Below are positions 1 through 6,848 of a stretch of 16,786 nucleotides of DNA, piece by piece; within the stretch, counting starts at the first letter, position 1, and every line of letters begins with the position of its first letter. The notes under the pieces were generated by a model. That model was not told the DNA's origin. It worked only from the letters and a program-made list of their open reading frames with translations, and did no database searches. The position numbers and the translations under genes were made by a program. Source of the stretch: CAWVWF01 sp963933885 (lineage in GTDB: Bacteria > Bacteroidota > Bacteroidia > Flavobacteriales_C > GCA-002722245); contig CAWVWF010000060.1 in the NCBI GenBank assembly GCA_963933885.1, forward strand, positions 1 to 16,786. Reading direction: 5' to 3'.

Positions 1-425
1 CCTAGCTTACCTCCACTTCTTGCTTTACTTTGTTTTAACTTATCATCGGTTAAAACACAAAACATAACTGGTTTTCCAGATGATAAATTTAAAGCTTGAA
101 TTCCTTGAGTAACTCCTTGACAAACATAATCGAAATGAGCAGTTTCTCCTCTAATTACACAACCAATCGTGATAACAGCATCAACTTCTTTTTCCTCAAG
201 TAATAATTGAGCACCTAATGGTAGTTCGAAAGCACCAGGGACATTCTCAACAATAATATCTCTAGAATAAACACCACAGTTAACTAATGCATCGATAGCT
301 CCATCTCTTAATCCGTGAGTTATTTCAGCATTCCATTCGCTAACTACAATTCCAATTTTCTTCCCACTTCCAGATGGAACATTAGTTGGATCGTAAAGAG
401 AAAGATTTTTGTTTTTCGTTGCCAT
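1..425 (-). CDS. ribH: 6,7-dimethyl-8-ribityllumazine synthase, 3' end cut by window edge
   Basis: Penultimate enzyme of riboflavin synthesis: it condenses 5-amino-6-ribitylamino-uracil with 3,4-dihydroxy-2-butanone 4-phosphate to give lumazine, in the cytoplasm, usually as a large icosahedral or pentameric assembly. About 141 residues are visible. Seen in the translation: an N-terminal GIVVSEWN strand, the GAFELP substrate loop (about residues 64-69), GCVIRGETAHFD (about 89-99, with the family's catalytic His at about 97) and PVMFCVLT (about 119-126). The family is usually about 155 residues, so only some 10-20 residues are missing. The ATG at 425-423 gives a normal N terminus. The gene follows the TPR gene by 68 bp, but a terminator-like hairpin sits in that gap (see its entry). 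No FMN riboswitch is visible upstream. The family assignment is firm. Confidence 0.96.
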   Translation of the reverse strand, partial: MATKNKNLSLYDPTNVPSGSGKKIGIVVSEWNAEITHGLRDGAIDALVNCGVYSRDIIVENVPGAFELPLGAQLLLEEKEVDAVITIGCVIRGETAHFDYVCQGVTQGIQALNLSSGKPVMFCVLTDDKLKQSKARSGGKL

Positions 426-443
426 AATAAATGCTTTAATACT

Positions 444-474
444 AAAAAAGTGCAACCATAAGGTGCACTTTTTT
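444..474 (-). terminator. Rho-independent terminator-like hairpin between the TPR gene and ribH
   Basis: The arms AAAAAAGTGCA (444-454) and TGCACTTTTTT (464-474) are perfectly complementary around a 9-nt loop that can add two further C-G pairs. Read on the minus strand, it follows the TPR stop codon by about 20 nt and ends in a run of six U. It would also work on the plus strand, but no plus gene feeds into it. Its far edge is only 18 nt upstream of the ribH ATG, so it may attenuate read-through into ribH rather than simply end the upstream gene. Confidence 0.75.
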
Positions 475-493
475 AAATCTTGTTATTGTTAAA

Positions 494-1195
494 TTATTTA
501 GAAGCTTGCGCTCTAGCTAAATATTTTTCCATTTCAATTTTTTCTCTAGCGTAAGTTCTGTCAGCTCCTTTTAAATATTTATTTAAAGCAGTTTCATAAA
601 CTTCAACAGCTTCAGAAGCTTTTCCGTTTTGCTCTAAAAGGACACCAGCCTTTTTTAAGAAATACACAGAACCAGATTTAGAATCTAATAATTCCGCAGC
701 TTTTGAATAATTACCAACAGCTTCATCAACTTCTCCGTTTTCACTTTGACAATCTCCGATAAGTCCCAATTTAAGACCTGGCATTAACAATCCTGCAGGA
801 GAAAAACTTTCCAAAGCTTCTTGTGCTTCATCAAATTCTCCTGTTTTCATTAAAGAGATACCTAAATATAATTGAGCAATGTTTCCAGAACTACTAGAAC
901 CATAATCTTCGATTACAGCTTGAAAGTCTTCAGCAATTGTAGATGAAGAATCTCGTTTTCCTGCTTCTGATTCAAAATCTTGCTGTGCTTGCCAGATTAA
1001 TTCTGCACCCTTTTCTTCTGCCGGAGCAGAAATAAAGTTATCGTATCCAAAGAATACAACTACTAATGCAACAATTCCCATTACTACATTACCAATTACC
1101 TTTTTATTCTCTTCTAAAAGAATTTCGGTTTTGTTTAAAGAATCCTCTAATACTTCTGGGATGTCTTTTTCGATATCGTTTTCGTTCTCTGCCAT
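494..1195 (-). CDS. Membrane-anchored TPR protein, YfgM-like
   Basis: 233-residue protein with an acidic cytoplasmic N terminus (about residues 1-29), one membrane segment (about 33-52, rich in V, G and I) and a C-terminal domain of tetratricopeptide helices (about 62-233) with alanine/tyrosine-spaced repeats such as AQLYLGISLMKTGEFDEAQ. This is the layout of YfgM/DUF2133-type proteins, which in E. coli are ancillary to the SecYEG translocon and bind periplasmic clients. By topology the TPR domain lies in the periplasm. The pairing of a TPR gene with ribH is, as I recall, common in Bacteroidota. It has a good Bacteroidota-type promoter of its own (1215-1244) and a terminator after the stop. 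The TPR anchor assignment is firm; the YfgM-like role is inference. Confidence 0.85.
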   Translation of the reverse strand: MAENENDIEKDIPEVLEDSLNKTEILLEENKKVIGNVVMGIVALVVVFFGYDNFISAPAEEKGAELIWQAQQDFESEAGKRDSSSTIAEDFQAVIEDYGSSSSGNIAQLYLGISLMKTGEFDEAQEALESFSPAGLLMPGLKLGLIGDCQSENGEVDEAVGNYSKAAELLDSKSGSVYFLKKAGVLLEQNGKASEAVEVYETALNKYLKGADRTYAREKIEMEKYLARAQASK

Positions 1196-1214
1196 AATTC
1201 AAGCTATATATTCA

Positions 1215-1244
1215 CAAAAATAGTAAAATAAATAAGGTTACAAA
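1215..1244 (-). promoter_or_regulatory. Bacteroidota-type promoter for the TPR gene
   Basis: On the minus strand, TTTG (1244-1241) is followed after 18 nt by TATTTTTG (1222-1215), matching the -33 TTG and -7 TAnnTTTG consensus with accepted spacing. The start point would fall near 1210, leaving a leader of about 15 nt before the ATG at 1195. The -33 box sits in the loop of a short inverted repeat (AAGGTT at 1234-1239, AACCTT at 1243-1248), followed on the minus strand by an A/T-rich stretch, which could be a weak terminator for the preceding serBA gene. Confidence 0.6.
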
Positions 1245-1256
1245 CCTTTAATGATA

Positions 1257-3146
1257 TTAGTATAATAATCGGAATTTAATTGTCTCGTTAATTGCCTTTA
1301 ATTCAGCAATAACTTCTTTGTTATATTCCTTGTCTACATCCGTAATTAAATAACCAACTTTCTCGTCAGTTTTTAAGTGCTGCCCTGTAATATTCATATC
1401 ATATTTAGCTAAGATATTATTAACCTGAGCTAATACACCACTAACGTTTTTATGAATATGTAAGAAACGATGACCGCTTTTCTGAGGGACAACTTTTATT
1501 TGCGGTAAGTTAACGCTGGCAAAAGAAGCACCTGTATTCACATAAGACATTAAGCTATTTGGAACAAAGTTTCCAATATGCTTTTGAGCTTCCATAGTAC
1601 TACCACCAATATGCGGTGTTAAAATAGTATTTGGTTGCCCCATTAATTCATTTGTGAAAGGCTCATCGTTAGACTTAGGCTCTGTTGGATAAACATCAAC
1701 AGCTACACCAGCAACTTTACCAGAGTTTTGAGCAGCAATTAAAGCAGGAATATCTACAACAAATCCTCTTGCAAGGTTAATAAATATTACCCCATCCTTC
1801 ATTTGAGCAAACTCAGTAGCTCCAATTAAGTTTTTGTTATCAGAGTTATCATCAACATGTAAAGAGATTACATCTGCTTCAGCAAACACATCCTTCATCG
1901 TATTTCTTTTCTCAGCATTCCCAAGAGCAAGCTTTTCTAACTGGTCATAAAAGATAACTTTCATTCCCATTGCTTCAGCTAAAACAGAAAGTTGTTTTCC
2001 GATATTACCATAACCGATAATTCCTAAAACTTTACCTCTAACTTCTCTTGAACCTGCAGCAGTCTTTTTCCAAACACCATTGTGAAGTTCAGAGCTTCTA
2101 ACAAAAGTACTTCTCATCAACATGATGATCTCTCCAATTGCTAATTCAACTACTGACCTTGTATTTGAATAAGGCGCATTAAATACTGCTATTCCTTTTT
2201 CTTTACAAGCTTCTAAATCAATTTGCTTCGTTCCTATACAAAAAGCACCAACTCCAAGTAACTTGTCTGCACTAGCTACAACTTTATCAGTAATTTTTGT
2301 TTTAGATCGTATTCCAATAATATGAACACCTTTTATCTTTTCACAAAGTTCATCTTCTGATAAACTATCTGCTGACACCTCAACATCGTACCCTTCGTGG
2401 TTCAACAATTGAACAGCATCTTCATGAACCCCTTCTAAAAGAAGAACTTTAATTCTGTTTTTCGGATATGATATTTTCATTGGTAATTTGTTAACGTATA
2501 AAAACTCATCAAAACTAGGAGTGATATAATCAGCAATATCCAAAACTTTTTTCCTCGCAACATTCTCTGTGTAAGCAAAAAACTTATCAGCAATTCCAGC
2601 TTTACGCATTTGGTAATCACTATAACCATCTCCGATTACTTGAATTTCTCCTTTCAGGTCCATTCCTTTTAAACAGTCAATTTTACCATTGTGTTTTGCT
2701 AAAGGATTATCTTCATCAAAACCTACAATAGTTCCATTCTCATCATATTTAAACGTATTCGCGTAAACACGATCAGCATCTATATTATATTCAGCAACAA
2801 TAGGAATAATAAATTCCTTAAAACCACAACTGATTACATAAATATCATCTTTATAATTATCAAAAAAGTCACGGTTTTCAGCAACTGATTTTGAAATCTG
2901 ACCTCTTAAACGATCAATCAATTTACCTAGATGAGACTTATTTGCTTTTAGTAAAGCTATTCGTTGACTAAGTGAATCTGTAAATGAAATATCACCATCA
3001 ATTCCTAAATCAGTAATTTCTTGAATTTTTTTAACAACACTATCTCTTTCAGAATTACCATCCAGAGAAATCTCCGCTAAAATATCCAATGCTTCCACTT
3101 GTGTTAGTGTGCTATCGAAATCAAAAACAAACTTCCTACTCTCCAT
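1257..3146 (-). CDS. serA: Fused phosphoserine phosphatase / D-3-phosphoglycerate dehydrogenase with ACT domain
   Basis: 629-residue bifunctional enzyme for serine synthesis. Residues about 1-217 are a SerB-type HAD phosphatase: DFDST (nucleophile Asp9, acid/base Asp11), VISCGF (motif II, Ser106), Lys near 155 and GDGYSD (172-177). Residues about 230-540 are a SerA-type NAD-dependent 2-hydroxyacid dehydrogenase: Rossmann GYGNIG (378-383), catalytic Arg460 in NLARG, Glu489 in PTEP and His512 in PHIGGS. Residues about 560-629 are an ACT domain (HIHKNVSGVLAQVNN), which in SerA mediates serine feedback inhibition. The two activities are steps one and three of the pathway; step two (SerC) is not in the window. 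All key residues seem present in both halves, so both are probably active. I chose the ATG at 3146 over the GTG at 3158 because the phosphatase fold starts directly after it and GAAGAA lies upstream. Promoter candidate at 3172-3204. Confidence 0.95.
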   Translation of the reverse strand: MESRKFVFDFDSTLTQVEALDILAEISLDGNSERDSVVKKIQEITDLGIDGDISFTDSLSQRIALLKANKSHLGKLIDRLRGQISKSVAENRDFFDNYKDDIYVISCGFKEFIIPIVAEYNIDADRVYANTFKYDENGTIVGFDEDNPLAKHNGKIDCLKGMDLKGEIQVIGDGYSDYQMRKAGIADKFFAYTENVARKKVLDIADYITPSFDEFLYVNKLPMKISYPKNRIKVLLLEGVHEDAVQLLNHEGYDVEVSADSLSEDELCEKIKGVHIIGIRSKTKITDKVVASADKLLGVGAFCIGTKQIDLEACKEKGIAVFNAPYSNTRSVVELAIGEIIMLMRSTFVRSSELHNGVWKKTAAGSREVRGKVLGIIGYGNIGKQLSVLAEAMGMKVIFYDQLEKLALGNAEKRNTMKDVFAEADVISLHVDDNSDNKNLIGATEFAQMKDGVIFINLARGFVVDIPALIAAQNSGKVAGVAVDVYPTEPKSNDEPFTNELMGQPNTILTPHIGGSTMEAQKHIGNFVPNSLMSYVNTGASFASVNLPQIKVVPQKSGHRFLHIHKNVSGVLAQVNNILAKYDMNITGQHLKTDEKVGYLITDVDKEYNKEVIAELKAINETIKFRLLY

Positions 3147-3171
3147 AATGTTCTTCACTGAAAATGAGTCG

Positions 3172-3204
3172 CAAAATTAATACTTTCAAAGCAAAATATT
3201 GCAA
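3172..3204 (-). promoter_or_regulatory. Candidate promoter for the serB-serA fusion gene
   Basis: On the minus strand, TTG (3204-3202) is followed after 22 nt by TAATTTTG (3179-3172), fitting the TTG/TAnnTTTG consensus at the wide end of the usual spacing. The start point would lie near 3165, about 20 nt before the ATG at 3146. A second -7-like element, TATATTTG (3228-3221), lies upstream but has no -33 partner at a suitable distance. Confidence 0.45.
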
Positions 3205-3244
3205 TAAAAATTAAATAACTCAAATATAGTCTTGTAGGTGCTTT

Positions 3245-4012
3245 TTATTCTTGTTTTGAGATCTGATATTTGAACCCAAGCTGAAACAAATGGAGAAACA
3301 TATCATCTCTTTCTGAAAGAATTTGAGACGTTATTTTGAATGAAAAATCCACTTCGAATTCCTTCCATCTATACCCCATTGCAAAAGCTCCTCCAGATAA
3401 GAAAACAACTCTATTCTCTCCATAATATTCATGAAAAAACAGCTCTTCATCTTTTCTGATTTCTGAAGAACCAAACCTTCCTGATGTAATTTTAAGTTCT
3501 TCATTTTTAATCTTATCAAGAACATTATAGTTCACAAAAGCACCTAATGTAAGTGTTATACCAAAGTCATTATAGTATTTAATTCCTCCTAAAAAGTTAA
3601 CATAATCTAAACGTGCTTTAAATTTACGAACTTCTTCTAACCCACCAGACTCTGTAGTTCCTATTGCTGTTAAACTTTCGTTATAACCAGTCTGTAAATA
3701 ACTTGTTTGAAAATGTAAGGCGAACCTTTCACCAACGAATTTATCATAAAAGAGACCAATACTTGAAGCATATCTTCCCGTAATTCCTCCTTCAGTAGCT
3801 ATTCCATTAAAGTTTAGGTCTTGAATATAATCGTCTAAATATGCTCTCCTTTCATTCCCTTCTATTCCTTCAAGTCTTGAATAAACAAGATCCACATGAG
3901 CACCAAAGTAAGATTCTTTTTTCTTTCGTTTACTTGCATTTTTTTCCGACGACTCTTGACCGATGGCCGAGAACGAAAAAATTACGATTAGTATGGTTAG
4001 TAAGATTCTCAT
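3245..4012 (-). CDS. Outer-membrane beta-barrel protein, PorT-like
   Basis: 255 residues. A signal peptide (about residues 1-19, cleavage near SAIGQ-E) is followed by a lysine-rich stretch (24-33) and then alternating hydrophobic/polar strands with many aromatic girdle residues, ending in the strand FQLGFKYQIS. The segment LDYVNFLGGIKYY (about 135-147) resembles the LEIPLLLKY-type strand of the Bacteroidota PorT/OMP_b-brl families, although the IP is not conserved. It is likely an 8- to 10-strand barrel in the outer membrane with unknown cargo. The start ATG overlaps the TAA stop of the upstream double-barrel gene as TAATG, so translation is probably coupled and the two products may act together. 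Barrel type is fairly sure; function unknown. Confidence 0.75.
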   Translation of the reverse strand: MRILLTILIVIFSFSAIGQESSEKNASKRKKKESYFGAHVDLVYSRLEGIEGNERRAYLDDYIQDLNFNGIATEGGITGRYASSIGLFYDKFVGERFALHFQTSYLQTGYNESLTAIGTTESGGLEEVRKFKARLDYVNFLGGIKYYNDFGITLTLGAFVNYNVLDKIKNEELKITSGRFGSSEIRKDEELFFHEYYGENRVVFLSGGAFAMGYRWKEFEVDFSFKITSQILSERDDMFLHLFQLGFKYQISKQE

Positions 4013-5547
4013 TACTGTTTATAAAAAAAATAATACATTGATACTTGTAAGGACGAGTTCCAAAAATCTTCTCTCCCCTGTCCTTTCTGAAAGATAGACT
4101 CATAAAATGACATTTGAGCAGATACAGCTACATGATTATCTAAATGTGCTCCAGCTCCGAATTCCCAACCTAAAATGAATGGATCAGGATCATAACCGAA
4201 GTAACTACTCACATCAGAATCATCTCTATGGTTAATATTTTCACTTGGAAAAGTGCTTAAACCATTATACACTTGATAATAATCATATAAGCGATTATCA
4301 GTATAAAATGATGCTGTAGCTCCAATGTGAGCCCAATACTGAGGTGTTACGTAGTAAATAAACTTCACAGGTACATCTACATAATCTAGATAAACTCTTT
4401 GTCTGGTTTTAATAGTTCTTCCATCATCTATGAAATAGGTGTGCTTCGATTTAAATCCTCTTTGATTATAAGAAGGAGAAGCTCCAATAGAAAAATTAGG
4501 TTGAAATAAATATTCTAAATGTAAACCAATATGCGGTGCTAAATTTGAAGTTACTTCTCCTGTTGATGTTTCAACTTCATAAAATTTCGCTGGAGAAAGT
4601 CCTTTTAATCCTATCGCAGGACTTGAAGCATCGCCACCACGAAGTGAATTAACTCCTGCTCCGTAACGCATTCCCAATATAAATTTTGGTCGAGCCTTAC
4701 TATTTGGACCATCGGAAAATGAGGTGCAGTCAGTAGCTTTTGTTTTTTTCTTTTTTGATTTATAAGCGAATCGATATCCCAATTTCACTTCTGCACCAAC
4801 TGAATGATAATAAGATTGAATAGGAGCGTATTGATAATAACTTAAAAAAGTCGCTCTGAGGTGTGCTCTAAAATTTATAAAGAATGGAGATCTAGTATCA
4901 ATATGATATCCAACACTTGCTAAACCTGCAAGTCCCATATTGGCATCAATCCCTGAATACTCTACTCCGTTATAATATAAGTCATCATTTACAGGCAAAC
5001 CAATCCCTACCCCATAGGTAAAAAAGAAGTATCGATACATATTGGTCATAGGAGTTCCTTTTTTCCTTCCTGCTAAATCATGTTTATTAGCACTACCTAA
5101 TCGATGTTTAAAAATGATAGGAACCTCTATTAATCTGAATTTATTGACAATAACTTTACCTGTATTCTCAAGACCAAAAACATTTTGAATTAGATTAAAA
5201 TCTGATACATCATTCATATCAATCTTAGAACCACCTTCAACAAACCTCACCCCTGTTTCCAATTCAAATCGTGGGCTAATTTTATAACCTAAAAGAAACC
5301 CTGCCGTTTTCCCGGGGAAATAAGGTTTATCAATTTCTTCTCTTTTTGCTAAATAATCGGCATCACTAATTCCTAAGAACAAATTAGTATCAATATTAAA
5401 CCGCTCAACATTAGTTAATGTCCTTATGAAATACTCCACTGACCCCGTTAATCCGATCGTCCAACTACCTTTTGGCTTTTGGGCTTCACAAATAGAAGTC
5501 AAGGAAACTAATCCAAAGAGAAGTGATATGTAAGCGTTTTTTAACAA
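4012..5547 (-). CDS. Exported protein with two PorT-like beta-barrel domains in tandem
   Basis: 511 residues. A signal peptide (about 1-22, cleavage near CEA-Q) is followed by two beta-rich halves of similar size (about 27-262 and 287-511), separated by a lysine-rich linker (about 262-285, with KKKK and Cys274). Each half shows the same landmarks in the same order: a strand of the type ISPRFELETGVRF (90-102) matched by QPNFSIGASPSY (349-360), and the PorT-like hallmark strand FRLIEVPIIFKHRL (137-150) matched by YLDYVDVPVKFIYY (386-399). The second half ends in an aromatic strand (SMYYFFYK) as expected for an outer-membrane barrel. Single PorT-family proteins are usually 200-250 residues, so this is about double length. 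Start of a two-gene unit; no clean promoter consensus in the 102-bp divergent gap upstream. Function unknown. Confidence 0.75.
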   Translation of the reverse strand: MLKNAYISLLFGLVSLTSICEAQKPKGSWTIGLTGSVEYFIRTLTNVERFNIDTNLFLGISDADYLAKREEIDKPYFPGKTAGFLLGYKISPRFELETGVRFVEGGSKIDMNDVSDFNLIQNVFGLENTGKVIVNKFRLIEVPIIFKHRLGSANKHDLAGRKKGTPMTNMYRYFFFTYGVGIGLPVNDDLYYNGVEYSGIDANMGLAGLASVGYHIDTRSPFFINFRAHLRATFLSYYQYAPIQSYYHSVGAEVKLGYRFAYKSKKKKTKATDCTSFSDGPNSKARPKFILGMRYGAGVNSLRGGDASSPAIGLKGLSPAKFYEVETSTGEVTSNLAPHIGLHLEYLFQPNFSIGASPSYNQRGFKSKHTYFIDDGRTIKTRQRVYLDYVDVPVKFIYYVTPQYWAHIGATASFYTDNRLYDYYQVYNGLSTFPSENINHRDDSDVSSYFGYDPDPFILGWEFGAGAHLDNHVAVSAQMSFYESIFQKGQGREDFWNSSLQVSMYYFFYKQ

Positions 5548-5649
5548 GTCTTAATAAAAATTCTGTTTTTTCTACTCTAGCGAATTTACGGATTTAATTA
5601 TTGTTGGTATCTTAGTAGTTCTTAAAATGCTAACAATCACACGTACATA

Positions 5650-6837
5650 ATGCTGAAATCCTTAAAATACACATTGTTTTTTCTTTTAATCACGGTTTAT
5701 TCATTCGGTCAAAAATCAAGTAACCACAGTGGTCCTATAAACTGGTTAACACTCGAAGAAGCTGATTCCTTATACAAGATTCAAAAACGACCTATGTTTA
5801 TCGACGTTTTCACCGATTGGTGTGGTTGGTGTAAAAGAATGGACGCTTCAACATTTAAAGACCCTACTGTTGCCGCGTATCTAAATGCGAACTTCTACGC
5901 TGTAAAGTTGAACGCAGAAACGAAAGACACCATTACATTTAATGGTAAAACTTATACTAATTCTCAAAGCGTTAAAGCAAAACAAATTATTATTGATCTA
6001 AATAAGAAAATCACTTTTCTTACCGATTCAATTAAGAAACTAAAACTTCCCGAGGCTGAAGCTAAAAAAATGAGTCAATCTTTAACTCGCCCACTTTCAT
6101 CTCAGATAAAGAACATTAAAAGAAAGTCTAGAAAAACTACACACGATGTTGCTATAGATCTTTGCAGAGGTAAGATGTCCTATCCTACTTTTATTATATT
6201 GTTTAACGAACTACAGGCAAACATGCCTCTTAAAGGATTTCAAAAGGTACCAGACTTAATTGGATATTTAGCTTTCATTAATGAAGGTGCATATCGTACA
6301 ACTAGAGATGCAGGTTTGTATACTCAACTTTTTAAGCAAATCATCAAACCAGATTCAACGCTTCAAAAAGAAACAGTAAAATGGGTAGATTTTGAAACAG
6401 CAGTTCAAAAAGCAAAAAAAGATGGGAAAAAGATTTTAGTTCACATTATTAATAAGAACTCTATATCATCTAACATTATGGATAAAACTTCCTATAGAGA
6501 TCCCGTAACTGCTAAAAAAATAAACGCGAATTTTCATGCTGTAAAATTAGATGTGAATGAAACTGCTTCTATCAATTACATAGGGCAAGTTTTAAAAAAT
6601 GTAAATGGTGTACACCAACTTTCTTTGGCGTTAATGCAAAACAAAATTAGTTTCCCGACACATAGTTTTTTAGATAGTGAAGGAAATTTAATTATGAGAG
6701 TTCCTCAGTTTTTCGCTCCTAAATTGATAGATCCTGTTTTAGATTACTTTATTGATGAAGGATATAAAACAGGAAACTTTGGAGATTGGCAAAAAGCTAA
6801 AAGTAAAAATGTAAATTTGCCACCTATTAAAAATTAA
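5650..6837 (+). CDS. Exported double-thioredoxin-fold protein, second domain without cysteines
   Basis: 395 residues. A signal peptide (about 1-20, YSFG-Q) is followed by a thioredoxin domain of the Thioredoxin_7/DUF255 type (about 31-210) with an intact CGWC (Cys58, Cys61), a charged helical insert (about 95-165) and the cis-proline strand MSYPT (176-180). A second copy (about 243-375) aligns without gaps at the active site: KKILVHIINKNSISSNIMD (260-278) against RPMFIDVFTDWCGWCKRMD (47-65), so both cysteines are serine. Further shared blocks are DP..A..NANF.AVKL (71-87 and 284-300), KMSYPT/KISFPT and FINEG/FIDEG. Domain one is probably a periplasmic disulfide reductase or isomerase; domain two cannot do redox chemistry and may bind a client. 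The ATG at 5650 gives a good signal peptide. dapD follows after 11 nt. Confidence 0.88.
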   Translation: MLKSLKYTLFFLLITVYSFGQKSSNHSGPINWLTLEEADSLYKIQKRPMFIDVFTDWCGWCKRMDASTFKDPTVAAYLNANFYAVKLNAETKDTITFNGKTYTNSQSVKAKQIIIDLNKKITFLTDSIKKLKLPEAEAKKMSQSLTRPLSSQIKNIKRKSRKTTHDVAIDLCRGKMSYPTFIILFNELQANMPLKGFQKVPDLIGYLAFINEGAYRTTRDAGLYTQLFKQIIKPDSTLQKETVKWVDFETAVQKAKKDGKKILVHIINKNSISSNIMDKTSYRDPVTAKKINANFHAVKLDVNETASINYIGQVLKNVNGVHQLSLALMQNKISFPTHSFLDSEGNLIMRVPQFFAPKLIDPVLDYFIDEGYKTGNFGDWQKAKSKNVNLPPIKN

Positions 6838-6848
6838 AAAACATCGAA

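Noticed and set aside
426..493. FMN riboswitch ahead of ribH
   Set aside because: The gap is only 68 bp and holds a simple hairpin; none of the conserved RFN-element blocks is visible.
3147..3158. GTG start giving a four-residue longer SerB-SerA fusion
   Set aside because: The ATG at 3146 is preceded by a GAAGAA purine stretch and starts directly at the phosphatase fold.
3221..3228. Second -7-like element (TATATTTG, minus strand) upstream of the SerB-SerA gene
   Set aside because: No TTG at 17-23 nt upstream, and a better-spaced pair lies closer to the gene at 3172-3204.
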